Shown here piece after piece: positions 12,320 to 22,879 of a DNA stretch of 64,000 nt. Source of the DNA: Balaenoptera acutorostrata (Eukaryota > Chordata > Mammalia > Artiodactyla > Balaenopteridae); contig NW_026646029.1 of assembly GCF_949987535.1 (NCBI RefSeq), forward strand, positions 930,001 to 994,000, in the 5' to 3' direction. The notes under the pieces were generated by a model. It searched no databases. It had not been told where the DNA came from and was given only the letters and a program-made list of their open reading frames with translations. The translations under genes were made by a program, and so were the position numbers. Every line of letters starts with the position of its first letter. Position 1 is the first letter of the stretch.

Positions 12320-14079
12320 TCACAGCCCCTGAACGAATTGTGTAAGAATTTCTCTCTCTTTCACTGTCTTTGTTTCACGGGTTTTGAAAAGTCATTTATT
12401 TTTATAATGGGGTTTAGCTGCTTTTCACGGCTGTGTTTATGCCGCTTTACACCCCCTTGACTCACTTACAGAGAGATATCAATACATAGGTGTGAAGATT
12501 CTTACTAGTCAGTTATATTCTTGTGCGGTGAATAGGGGGTGTTGAGTCCAGTTCACTGAGCAATGAGTAGGTCTTGTCTATTACATATTGGGTTTATGGA
12601 ACGGTATCTGAGCTAATTTGAAACCCTTGTTTTATGCATCACCCCACCTCACCTTTCCCGTTCAGCTGCCATAGTGTGTTTTCTAAACGTGTGACTCTCT
12701 TCTGTTTTGTTATTCAGGTCAAGTGTAGCGGTTTTTACATTCCCTCCATAAGTGATATCTTATGATAAGTGTCTTTTTCTGTGTGACTTATTTCACTTAG
12801 AATCGTCATACCTAAATCCACTCATCGTGCTGCCTCTAGCCTTATGACGTTGATTTCATGCCTGAGTGATATTCCATTGTACATGAGGACCACAACTTCT
12901 TTATGCATTTTTCTCTTTCCTAGGATATGTAAGGTGTAATGAAGTGGGGGTTCTTGTCAGCAGAGCAGCCCTAAACTTTGGGGTGCCTGTGTCTTGCTGA
13001 TTTTTAGTTTTCCCAATTTATACGCCCATGCATGGAAGTGCCGTATGCTCTCTAAGCTGTGTGTTTTAGATGTTTCAGGACACACCGTACACTTCTCCAG
13101 AGTGGCTGTTGGCAATTTACATCCCGCCCATCAGTGTAGCAAGGCTCCCATTTCTCCACGGCCGGTCCTGCATTTCTGGTTTGGACACTTTTTTCTGCAT
13201 GGCCCTTTTGCCCGCTGGGAAGCGAGACTTCTTTGGAGCGCTGATTTGCCTTTCCAGGTTGCTTGGTTGGCCAAAAAGGGCGTATGCGTTTTTTCCTGAA
13301 TATATTCAGGAAAAAACGCATACGCCCTTTTTGGAAAAGGGCATCATTGTCCACGTTTTGCCGCTTTTCATGTGCTTTCAAGGCGATTCGAATCTACCTC
13401 CTGAAATCTGTTTCCTGCAATTCTGCCTTGCTTTCAAATCCTCTTCGTTGCCTTCCCTCAATATATTTGTGGACGAGAGTTATCATTTATAACTCTGCAG
13501 GTTTGTGAATTGCAGTGCCCCTGAGCTCCATTTTTCAAGTCGCTTTTTTGGGAGCTGGCCGCAAAAGCGCAGGATTGATTCAGGCCCTGTTCTGGTTCCA
13601 GAGGGCAGGCTAAGCCTGTGGTTAATTCTTCTTCCTGATGGGAAAATAGAGTGACCTGTGCCTGTCCCAACACCTAGAGCTAGTCTCTCATTGGTTCCCC
13701 CTCTTCCCGTTCATCCTCAGGAAAAATTGCAACATGTAAGGAACAGGAGCTTAAAGGTGCTGATTCTCCAAGGAGGGAGATGGCTAGTAAAGCAGCTGGA
13801 ATGGCGAACCCGAGCACAAGGAGATGAGAAATGAGGTGCGTTTTAGAAACCTTTCCCGATCACACGGTGTACCATCTTCTGGGTTTCTCATGCATGTTTT
13901 CGACGTAGGAAGATGCCCTTGAACCTGGAGATTTGGGACCCATGGGATGGGTACCATGCAGTATTACTTTCAAGGGTCTGCGTTGGCTCACCCAACCTCA
14001 CTAAACCTCTCAGCCCCAAGAGTGTCCACCCTTATGTCTCAATCAGCTGTGGGTCTAGATATGGTCAATCCAGGTTGCA
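12320..14079. repeat. Satellite unit 8 (1,760 bp)
   Basis: The palindrome is at 13267-13338 with the GGAAAA right arm (64-bp core). About three differences from unit 12: 'caatgagtag', 'catgcctgag', 'ctcactaaacc'. 'ttcagctgcc' is shared with units 12, 14 and 15. Confidence 0.9.
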
Positions 14080-15839
14080 TCACAGCCCCTGAACGAATTG
14101 TGTAAGAATTTCTCTCTCTTTCACTGTCTTTGTTTCACGGGTTTTGAAAAGTCATTTATTTTTATAATGGGGTTTAGCTGCTTTTCACGGCTGTGTTTAT
14201 GCCGCTTTACACCCCCTTGACTCACTTACAGAGAGATATCAATACATAGGTGTGAAGATTCTTTCTAGTCAGATATATTCTTGTGCGGTGAATAGGGGGT
14301 GTTGAGTCCAGTTCACTGAGCAAGGAGTAGGTCTTGTCTATTACATATTGGGTTTATGGAACGGTATCTGAGCTAATTTGAAACCCTTGTTTTATGCATC
14401 ACCCCACCTCACCTTTCCCGTTCAGCAGCCATAGTGTGTTTTCTAAACGTGTGACTCTCTTCTGTTTTGTCATTCAGGTCAAGTGTAGCGGTTGTTACAT
14501 TCCCTCTATAAGTGATATCTTATGATAAGTGTCTTTTTCTGTGTGACTTATTTCACTTAGAATCGTCGTACCTAAATCCACTCATCGTGCTGCTACTAGC
14601 CTTATGACGTTGATTTCATGGCTGAGTGATATTCCATTGTACATGAGGACCACAAATTCTTTATCCATTTTTCTCTTTCCTAGGATATTTAAGGTGTAAT
14701 GAAGTGGGGGTTCTAGTCAACAGAGCAGCCCTAAACTTTGGGGTGCCTGTGTCTTGCTGATTTTTAGTTTTCCCAATTTATACGCCCATGCGTGGAAGTG
14801 CCGTATGCTCTCTAAGCTGTGTTTTTTAGATGTTTCAGGACACACCGTACACTTCTCCAGGGTGGCTGTTGGCAATTTACATCGCGCCCATCAGCGTAGC
14901 AAGGCTCCCATTTCTCCATGGCCGGTCCTGCATTTCTGGTTTGGACACTTTTTTCCGCATGGCCCTTTTGCCCGCTGGGAAGCGAGACTTCTTTGGAGCG
15001 CTGATTTGCCTTTCCAGGTTGCTTGGTTGGCCAAAAAGGGCGTATGCGTTTTTTCCTGAATATATTCAGGAAAAAACGCATACGCCCTTTTTGGCCAAGG
15101 GCATCATTGTCCACGTTTTGCCGCTTTTCATGTGCTTTCAAGGCGATTCGAATCTACCTCCTGAAATCTGTTTCCTGCAATTCTGCCTTGCTTTCAAATC
15201 CTCTTCGTTGCCTTCCCTCAATATATTTGTGGACGAGAGTTATCATTTATAACTCTGCAGGTTTGTGAATTGCAGTGCCCCTGAGCTCCATTTTTCCAGT
15301 CGTTTTTTTGGGAGCTGCCCGCAAAAGCGCAGGATTTCTTCAGGCCCTATTCTGGTTCCAGAGGGCAGGCTAAGCCTGTGGTTAATTCTTCTTCCTCATG
15401 GATAAATAGAGTGACCTGTGCCTGTCCCAACACCTAGAGCTAGTCTCTCATTGGTTCCCCCTCTTCCCGTTCATCCTCAGGACAAATTGCAACCTGTACG
15501 GAACAGGAGCTTAAAGGTGCTGATTCTCCAAGGAGGGAGATGGCTAGTAAAGCGGCTGGAATGGCGAACCCGAGCACAAGGAGATGAGAAATGAGGTGCG
15601 TTTTAGAAACCTTTCCCGATCACACGGTGTACCATCTTCTGGGTTTCTCATGCATGTTTTCGACGTAGGAAGATGCCCTTGAACCTGGAGATTTGGGACT
15701 CATGGGATGGGTACCATGCAGTATTACTTTAAAGGGTCTGCGTTGGCTCACCCAACCTCACCAAACCTCTCAGCCCCAAGAGTGTCCACCCTTATGTCTC
15801 AATCAGCTGTGGGTCTAGATATGGTCAATCCAGGTTGCA
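14080..15839. repeat. Satellite unit 9 (1,760 bp)
   Basis: The perfect palindrome is at 15027-15098. It is nearly identical to unit 13. The 3' haplotype 'ccagtcgtttttttggg' with 'gctgcccgc' and 'aggatttctt' recurs in units 13, 15 and 18. Confidence 0.9.
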
Positions 15840-17599
15840 TCACAGCCCCTGAACGAATTGTGTAAGAATTTCTCTCTCTTTCACTGTCTTTGTTTCACGG
15901 GTTTTGAAAAGTCATTTATTTTTATAATGGGGTTTAGCTGCTTTTCACGGCTGTGTTTATGCCGCTTTACACCCCCTTGACTCACTTACAGAGAGATATC
16001 AATACATAGGTGTGAAGATTCTTACTAGTCAGTTATATTCTTGTGCGGTGAATAGGGGGTGTTGAGTCCAGTTCACTGAGCAAGGAGTAGGTCTTGTCTA
16101 TTACATATTGGGTTTATGGAACGGTATCTGAGCTAATTTGAAACCCTTGTTTTATGCATCACCCCACCTCAGCTTTCCCGTTCAGCAGCCATAGTGTGTT
16201 TTCTAAACGTGTGACTCTCTTCTGTTTTGTCATTCAGGTCAAGTGTAGCGGTTTTTACATTCCCTCCATAAGTGATATCTTATGATAAGTGTCTTTTTCT
16301 GTGTGACTTATTTCACTTAGAATCGTCGTACCTAAATCCACTCATCGTGCTGCCTCTAGCCTTATGACGTTGATTTCATGGCTGAGTGATATTCCATTGT
16401 ACATGAGGACCACAACTTCTTTATCCATTTTTCTCTTTCCTAGGATATTTAAGGTGTAATGAAGAGGGGGTTCTTGTCAAAAGAGCAGCCCGAAACGTTG
16501 GGGTGCCTGTGTCTTGCTGATTTTTAGTTTTCCCAATTTATACGCCCATGCGTGGAAGTGCCGTATGCTGTCTAAGCTGTGTGTTTTAGATGTTTCAGGA
16601 CACACCGTACACTTCTCCAGGGTGGCTGTTGGCAATTTACATCCCGCCCATCATCGTAGCAAGGCTCCCATTTCTCCATGGCCGGTCCTGCATTTCTGGT
16701 TTGGACACTTTTTTCTGCATGGCCCTTTTGCCCGCTGGGAAGCGAGACTTCTTTGGAGCGCTGATTTGCCTTTCCAGGTTGCTTGGTTGGCCAAAAAGGG
16801 CGTATGCGTTTTTTCCTGAATATATTCAGGAAAAAACGCATACGCCCTTTTTGGCCAAGGGCATCATTGTCCACGTTTTGCCGCTTTTCATGTGCTTTCA
16901 AGGCGATTCGAATCTACCTCCTGAAATCTGTTTCCTGCAATTCTGCCTTGCTTTCAAATCCTCTTCGTTGCCTTCCCTCAATATATTTGTGGACGAGAGT
17001 TATCATTTATAACTCTGCAGGTTTGTGAATTGCAGTGCCCCTGAGCTCCATTTTTCAAGTCGCTTTTTTGGGAGCTGGCCGCAAAAGCGCAGGATTGATT
17101 CAGGCCCTGTTCTGGTTCCAGAGGGCAGGCTAAGCCTGTGGTTAATTCTTCTTCCTGATGGGAAAATAGAGTGACCTGTGCCTGTCCCAACACCTAGAGC
17201 TAGTCTCTCATTGGTTCCCCCTCTTCCCGTTCATCCTCAGGACAAATTGCAACCTGTACGGAACAGGAGCTTAAAGGTGCTGATTCTCCAAGGAGGGAGA
17301 TGGCTAGTAAAGCAGCTGGAATGGCGAACCCGAGCACAAGGAGATGAGAAATGAGGTGCGTTTTAGAAACCTTTCCCGATCACACGGTGTACCATCTTCT
17401 GGGTTTCTCATGCATGTTTTCGACGTAGGAAGATGCCCTTGAACCTGGAGATTTGGGACCCATGGGATGGGTACCATGCAGTATTACTTTCAAGGGTCTG
17501 CGTTGGCTCACCCAACCTCACCAAACCTCTCAGCCCCAAGAGTGTCCACCCTTATGTCTCAATCAGCTGTGGGTCTAGATATGGTCAATCCAGGTTGCA
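15840..17599. repeat. Satellite unit 10 (1,760 bp)
   Basis: The perfect palindrome is at 16787-16858. It is the counterpart of unit 6 but has the GCG left arm and 'agttatattc'. Confidence 0.9.
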
Positions 17600-17674
17600 T
17601 CACAGCCCCTGAACGAATTGTGTAAGAATTTCTCTCTCTTTCACTGTCTTTGTTTCACGGGTTTTGAAAAGTCA

Positions 17675-18546
17675 TTTATTTTTATAATGGGGTTTAGCTG
17701 CTTTTCTCGGCTGTGTTTATGCCGCTTTACACCCCCTTGACTCACTTACAGAGAGATATCAATACATAGGTTTGAAGATTCTTTCTAGTCAGATATATTC
17801 TTGTGCGGTGAATAGGGGGTGTTGAGTCCAGTTCACTGAGCAAGGAGTAGGTCTTGTCTATTACATATTGGGTTTATGGAACGGTATCTGAGCTAATTTG
17901 AAACCCTTGTTTTATGCATCACCCCACCTCACCTTTCCCGTTCAGCAGCCATAGTGTGTTTTCTAAACGTGTGACTCTCTTCTGTTTTGTCATTCAGGTC
18001 AAGTGTAGCGGTTGTTACATTCCCTCTATAAGTGATATCTTATGATAAGTGTCTTTTTCTGTGTGACTTATTTCACTTAGAATCGTCGTACCTAAATCCA
18101 CTCATCGTGCTGCCTCTAGCCTTATGACGTTGATTTCATGGCTGAGTGATATTCCATTGTACATGAGGACCACAACTTCTTTATCCATTTTTCTCTTTCC
18201 TAGGATATTTAAGGTGTAATGAAGTGGGGGTTCTTGTCAACAGAGCAGCCCTATAGTTTGGGGTGCCTGTGTCTTGCTGATTTTTAGTTTTCCCAATTTA
18301 TACGCCCATGCGTGGAAGTGCCCTATGCTCTCTAAGCTGTGTTTTTTAGATGTTTCAGGACACACCGTACACTTCTCCAGAGTGGCTGTTGGCAATTTAC
18401 ATCCCGCCCATCAGCGTAGCAAGGCTCCCATTTCTCCATGGCCGGTCCTGCATTTCTGGTTTGGACACTTTTTTCCGCATGGCCCTTTTGCCCGCTGGGA
18501 AGCGAGACTTCTTTGGAGCGCTGATTTGCCTTTCCAGGTTGCTTGG
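17675..18546 (-). mobile_element. L1 (LINE-1) 3' end fragment inside the satellite unit (reference copy in unit 11)
   Basis: Reading the plus strand gives a degraded antisense mammalian L1 3' end. Clear landmarks are 'ataagtgatatcttatgat', 'tgacttatttcacttagaa', 'gatattccattgtacatga', 'ttctttatccatttttct', and then a block with 'gtggctgttggcaatttaca' and 'cccatttctcca'. They occur in the same order and roughly the same spacing as in cetartiodactyl L1 elements as I remember them. The L1 3' end lies near unit position 76, where the minus strand reads an AATAAA-like stretch; the ORF2 end lies further right. Similarity resumes weakly after the palindrome ('cttttcatgtgc', near 18640) to about 18715. 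The same offsets apply to every unit start listed. Confidence 0.8.
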
Positions 18547-18661
18547 TTGGCCAAAAAGGGCGTATGCGTTTTTTCCTGAATATATTCAGGAAAAAACGCA
18601 TACGCCCTTTTTGGCCAAGGGCATCATTGTCCACGTTTTGCCGCTTTTCATGTGCTTTCAA
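18332..18661 (-). pseudogene. Remnant of L1 ORF2p C-terminal region (reference copy, unit 11)
   Basis: A 109-codon minus-strand frame with no function as a protein. Residues about 54-106 line up without gaps with the C-terminal part of mammalian L1 ORF2p: a LP pair where L1 has LTP, a KS pair, an EK pair, and then QQPLWRSVRCVLKHLK against the L1 pattern QPLWK(S/T)VWRFL(K/R). The cysteines of the L1 Cys-rich motif are mostly lost. Residues about 15-43 are encoded by the palindrome and are foreign to L1. The L1 HMK motif just upstream falls in another frame. The same frame occurs in nearly every unit; some read QQPPWRSV. The comparison uses family knowledge from memory. Confidence 0.7.
18547..18618. 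mobile_element. 72-bp perfect palindrome, probable mariner MITE (reference copy, unit 11)
   Basis: Two 36-base arms are exact reverse complements with no spacer; the centre is at 18582/18583 in 'cctgaatatattcagg'. Arm order from outside to centre: TTGGCCAAAAAGGG, CGTATGCG, TTTTTT, CCTGAATA. The outer arm, preceded by TTGG, resembles the remembered cetartiodactyl mariner terminal repeat (GGTTGGCCAAAAAGTTCG, then a T run and CC), and short elements made of two such ends back to back are known (human MADE1 is the analogue). It interrupts the L1 fragment: L1-like sequence flanks both sides with about 80 nt too many between them. The mariner identity is inference; the palindrome is seen directly. 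Confidence 0.75.
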
Positions 18662-18799
18662 GGCGATTCGAATCTACCTCCTGAAAACTGTTTCCTGCAA
18701 TTCGGCCTTGCTTTCAAAGCCTCTTCGTTGCCTTCCCTCAATATATTTGTGGACGAGAGTTCTCATTTATAACTCTGCAGGTTTGTGAATTGCAGTGCC

Positions 18800-19434
18800 C
18801 CTGAGCTCCATTTTTCAAGTCGCTTTTTTGGGAGCTGGCCGCAAAAGCGCAGGATTGCTTCAGGCCCTATTCTGGTTCCAGAGGGCAGGCTAAGCCTGTG
18901 GTTAATTCTTCTTCCTCATGGATAAATAGAGTGACCAGTGCCTGTCCCAACACCTAGAGCTAGTCTCTCATTGGTTCCCCCTCTTCCCGTTCATCCTCAG
19001 GACAAATTGCAACCTGTACGGAACAGGAGCTTAAAGGTGCTGATTCTCCAAGGAGGGAGATGGCTAGTAAAGCGGCTGGAATGGCGAACCCGAGCACAAG
19101 GAGATGAGAAATGAGGTGCGTTTTAGAAACCTTTCCCGATCACACGGTGTACCATCTTCTGGGTTTCTCATGCATGTTTTCGACGTAGGAAGATGCCCTT
19201 GAACCTGGAGATTTGGGACTCATGGGATGGGTACCATGCAGTATTAATTTAAAGGGTCTGCGTTGGCTCACCCAACCTCACCAAACCTCTCAGCCCCAAG
19301 AGTGTCCACCCTTATGTCTCAATCAGCTGTGGGTCTAGATATGGTCAATCCAGGTTGCATCACAGCCCCTGAACGAATTGTGTAAGAATTTCTCTCTCTT
19401 TCACTGTCTTTGTTTCACGGGTTTTGAAAAGTCA
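18800..19434. repeat. Non-L1 part of the satellite unit, origin not recognised (unit 11 3' part into unit 12 5' end)
   Basis: Unit positions about 1200-1759 plus 1-75 show no coding frame of note and no convincing match to L1, SINE, LTR or DNA transposon sequence that I recognise. The segment has short pyrimidine runs ('tttctctctctttcactg') and several CpG sites but no hairpin comparable to the central palindrome. It varies between units as much as the L1 part, so it amplified as part of the same unit. Confidence 0.5.
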
Positions 19435-21119
19435 TTTATTTTTATAATGGGGTTTAGCTGCTTTTCACGGCTGTGTTTATGCCGCTTTACACCCCCTTGA
19501 CTCACTTACAGAGAGATATCAATACATAGGTGTGAAGATTCTTACTAGTCAGTTATATTCTTGTGCGGTGAATAGGGGGTGTTGAGTCCAGTTCACTGAG
19601 CAAGGAGTAGGTCTTGTCTATTACATATTGGGTTTATGGAACGGTATCTGAGCTAATTTGAAACCCTTGTTTTATGCATCACCCCACCTCACCTTTCCCG
19701 TTCAGCTGCCATAGTGTGTTTTCTAAACGTGTGACTCTCTTCTGTTTTGTTATTCAGGTCAAGTGTAGCGGTTTTTACATTCCCTCCATAAGTGATATCT
19801 TATGATAAGTGTCTTTTTCTGTGTGACTTATTTCACTTAGAATCGTCATACCTAAATCCACTCATCGTGCTGCCTCTAGCCTTATGACGTTGATTTCATG
19901 GCTGAGTGATATTCCATTGTACATGAGGACCACAACTTCTTTATGCATTTTTCTCTTTCCTAGGATATGTAAGGTGTAATGAAGTGGGGGTTCTTGTCAG
20001 CAGAGCAGCCCTAAACTTTGGGGTGCCTGTGTCTTGCTGATTTTTAGTTTTCCCAATTTATACGCCCATGCATGGAAGTGCCGTATGCTCTCTAAGCTGT
20101 GTGTTTTAGATGTTTCAGGACACACCGTACACTTCTCCAGAGTGGCTGTTGGCAATTTACATCCCGCCCATCAGTGTAGCAAGGCTCCCATTTCTCCACG
20201 GCCGGTCCTGCATTTCTGGTTTGGACACTTTTTTCTGCATGGCCCTTTTGCCCGCTGGGAAGCGAGACTTCTTTGGAGCGCTGATTTGCCTTTCCAGGTT
20301 GCTTGGTTGGCCAAAAAGGGCGTATGCGTTTTTTCCTGAATATATTCAGGAAAAAACGCATACGCCCTTTTTGGAAAAGGGCATCATTGTCCACGTTTTG
20401 CCGCTTTTCATGTGCTTTCAAGGCGATTCGAATCTACCTCCTGAAATCTGTTTCCTGCAATTCTGCCTTGCTTTCAAATCCTCTTCGTTGCCTTCCCTCA
20501 ATATATTTGTGGACGAGAGTTATCATTTATAACTCTGCAGGTTTGTGAATTGCAGTGCCCCTGAGCTCCATTTTTCAAGTCGCTTTTTTGGGAGCTGGCC
20601 GCAAAAGCGCAGGATTGATTCAGGCCCTGTTCTGGTTCCAGAGGGCAGGCTAAGCCTGTGGTTAATTCTTCTTCCTGATGGGAAAATAGAGTGACCTGTG
20701 CCTGTCCCAACACCTAGAGCTAGTCTCTCATTGGTTCCCCCTCTTCCCGTTCATCCTCAGGAAAAATTGCAACATGTAAGGAACAGGAGCTTAAAGGTGC
20801 TGATTCTCCAAGGAGGGAGATGGCTAGTAAAGCAGCTGGAATGGCGAACCCGAGCACAAGGAGATGAGAAATGAGGTGCGTTTTAGAAACCTTTCCCGAT
20901 CACACGGTGTACCATCTTCTGGGTTTCTCATGCATGTTTTCGACGTAGGAAGATGCCCTTGAACCTGGAGATTTGGGACCCATGGGATGGGTACCATGCA
21001 GTATTACTTTCAAGGGTCTGCGTTGGCTCACCCAACCTCACCAAACCTCTCAGCCCCAAGAGTGTCCACCCTTATGTCTCAATCAGCTGTGGGTCTAGAT
21101 ATGGTCAATCCAGGTTGCA
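19360..21119. repeat. Satellite unit 12 (1,760 bp)
   Basis: The palindrome is at 20307-20378 with the GGAAAA right arm. It is the counterpart of unit 8, and its 5' half was also copied into units 14 and 15. Confidence 0.9.
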
Positions 21120-22879
21120 TCACAGCCCCTGAACGAATTGTGTAAGAATTTCTCTCTCTTTCACTGTCTTTGTTTCACGGGTTTTGAAAAGTCATTTATT
21201 TTTATAATGGGGTTTAGCTGCTTTTCACGGCTGTGTTTATGCCGCTTTACACCCCCTTGACTCACTTACAGAGAGATATCAATACATAGGTTTGAAGATT
21301 CTTTCTAGTCAGATATATTCTTGTGCGGTGAATAGGGGGTGTTGAGTCCAGTTCACTGAGCAAGGAGTAGGTCTTGTCTATTACATATTGGGTTTATGGA
21401 ACGGTATCTGAGCTAATTTGAAACCCTTGTTTTATGCATCACCCCACCTCACCTTTCCCGTTCAGCAGCCATAGTGTGTTTTCTAAACGTGTGACTCTCT
21501 TCTGTTTTGTCATTCAGGTCAAGTGTAGCGGTTGTTACATTCCCTCTATAAGTGATATCTTATGATAAGTGTCTTTTTCTGTGTGACTTATTTCACTTAG
21601 AATCGTCGTACCTAAATCCACTCATCGTGCTGCTACTAGCCTTATGACGTTGATTTCATGGCTGAGTGATATTCCATTGTACATGAGGACCACAACTTCT
21701 TTATCCATTTTTCTCTTTCCTAGGATATTTAAGGTGTAATGAAGTGGGGGTTCTAGTCAACAGAGCAGCCCTAAACTTTGGGGTGCCTGTGTCTTGCTGA
21801 TTTTTAGTTTTCCCAATTTATACGCCCATGCGTGGAAGTGCCGTATGCTCTCTAAGCTGTGTTTTTTAGATGTTTCAGGACACACCGTACACTTCTCCAG
21901 GGTGGCTGTTGGCAATTTACATCGCGCCCATCAGCGTAGCAAGGCTCCCATTTCTCCATGGCCGGTCCTGCATTTCTGGTTTGGACACTTTTTTCCGCAT
22001 GGCCCTTTTGCCCGCTGGGAAGCGAGACTTCTTTGGAGCGCTGATTTGCCTTTCCAGGTTGCTTGGTTGGCCAAAAAGGGCGTATGCGTTTTTTCCTGAA
22101 TATATTCAGGAAAAAACGCATACGCCCTTTTTGGCCAAGGGCATCATTGTCCACGTTTTGCCGCTTTTCATGTGCTTTCAAGGCGATTCGAATCTACCTC
22201 CTGAAATCTGTTTCCTGCAATTCTGCCTTGCTTTCAAATCCTCTTCGTTGCCTTCCCTCAATATATTTGTGGACGAGAGTTATCATTTATAACTCTGCAG
22301 GTTTGTGAATTGCAGTGCCCCTGAGCTCCATTTTTCCAGTCGTTTTTTTGGGAGCTGCCCGCAAAAGCGCAGGATTTCTTCAGGCCCTATTCTGGTTCCA
22401 GAGGGCAGGCTAAGCCTGTGGTTAATTCTTCTTCCTCATGGATAAATAGAGTGACCTGTGCCTGTCCCAACACCTAGAGCTAGTCTCTCATTGGTTCCCC
22501 CTCTTCCCGTTCATCCTCAGGACAAATTGCAACCTGTACGGAACAGGAGCTTAAAGGTGCTGATTCTCCAAGGAGGGAGATGGCTAGTAAAGCGGCTGGA
22601 ATGGCGAACCCGAGCACAAGGAGATGAGAAATGAGGTGCGTTTTAGAAACCTTTCCCGATCACACGGTGTACCATCTTCTGGGTTTCTCATGCATGTTTT
22701 CGACGTAGGAAGATGCCCTTGAACCTGGAGATTTGGGACTCATGGGATGGGTACCATGCAGTATTACTTTAAAGGGTCTGCGTTGGCTCACCCAACCTCA
22801 CCAAACCTCTCAGCCCCAAGAGTGTCCACCCTTATGTCTCAATCAGCTGTGGGTCTAGATATGGTCAATCCAGGTTGCA
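21120..22879. repeat. Satellite unit 13 (1,760 bp)
   Basis: The perfect palindrome is at 22067-22138. It is the counterpart of unit 9; two differences were seen by eye, in the 5' half ('tttgaag' for 'tgtgaag' and 'acaacttct' for 'acaaattct'). Confidence 0.9.

Larger units (their letters stand above)
17600..19359. repeat. Satellite unit 11 (1,760 bp), reference unit
   Basis: The perfect palindrome is at 18547-18618. It is almost identical to unit 7, 7,040 bp upstream. L1-derived sequence fills about 17675-18715 around the palindrome; the remainder is of unknown origin. Confidence 0.9.
8800..22879. repeat. Four-unit higher-order repeat, two near-identical 7,040-bp copies (units 6-9 and 10-13)
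   Basis: Each unit of 6-9 pairs best with the unit exactly 7,040 bp downstream. Differences seen by eye: about one for 7/11, three for 8/12, two for 9/13 and about ten for 6/10. Units 4 and 5 pair with 8 and 9 but are more diverged, so the pattern extends upstream to about 5280. Confidence 0.75.

Noticed and set aside
18660..18675. tRNA-like B box ('gattcgaatct'), possible SINE or tRNA origin
   Set aside because: Two mismatches to the B-box consensus, the flanks do not form a T stem, and no A box lies at the right distance upstream. It aligns better with the L1 continuation.
18350..18772. Recurrent plus-strand 140-codon frame in nearly every unit, with overlapping 81- and 101-codon frames
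   Set aside because: It runs antisense through the L1 fragment and straight across the palindrome, has no known domain, overlaps frames on both strands, and is conserved only as far as the DNA is. No promoter or splice context is seen.
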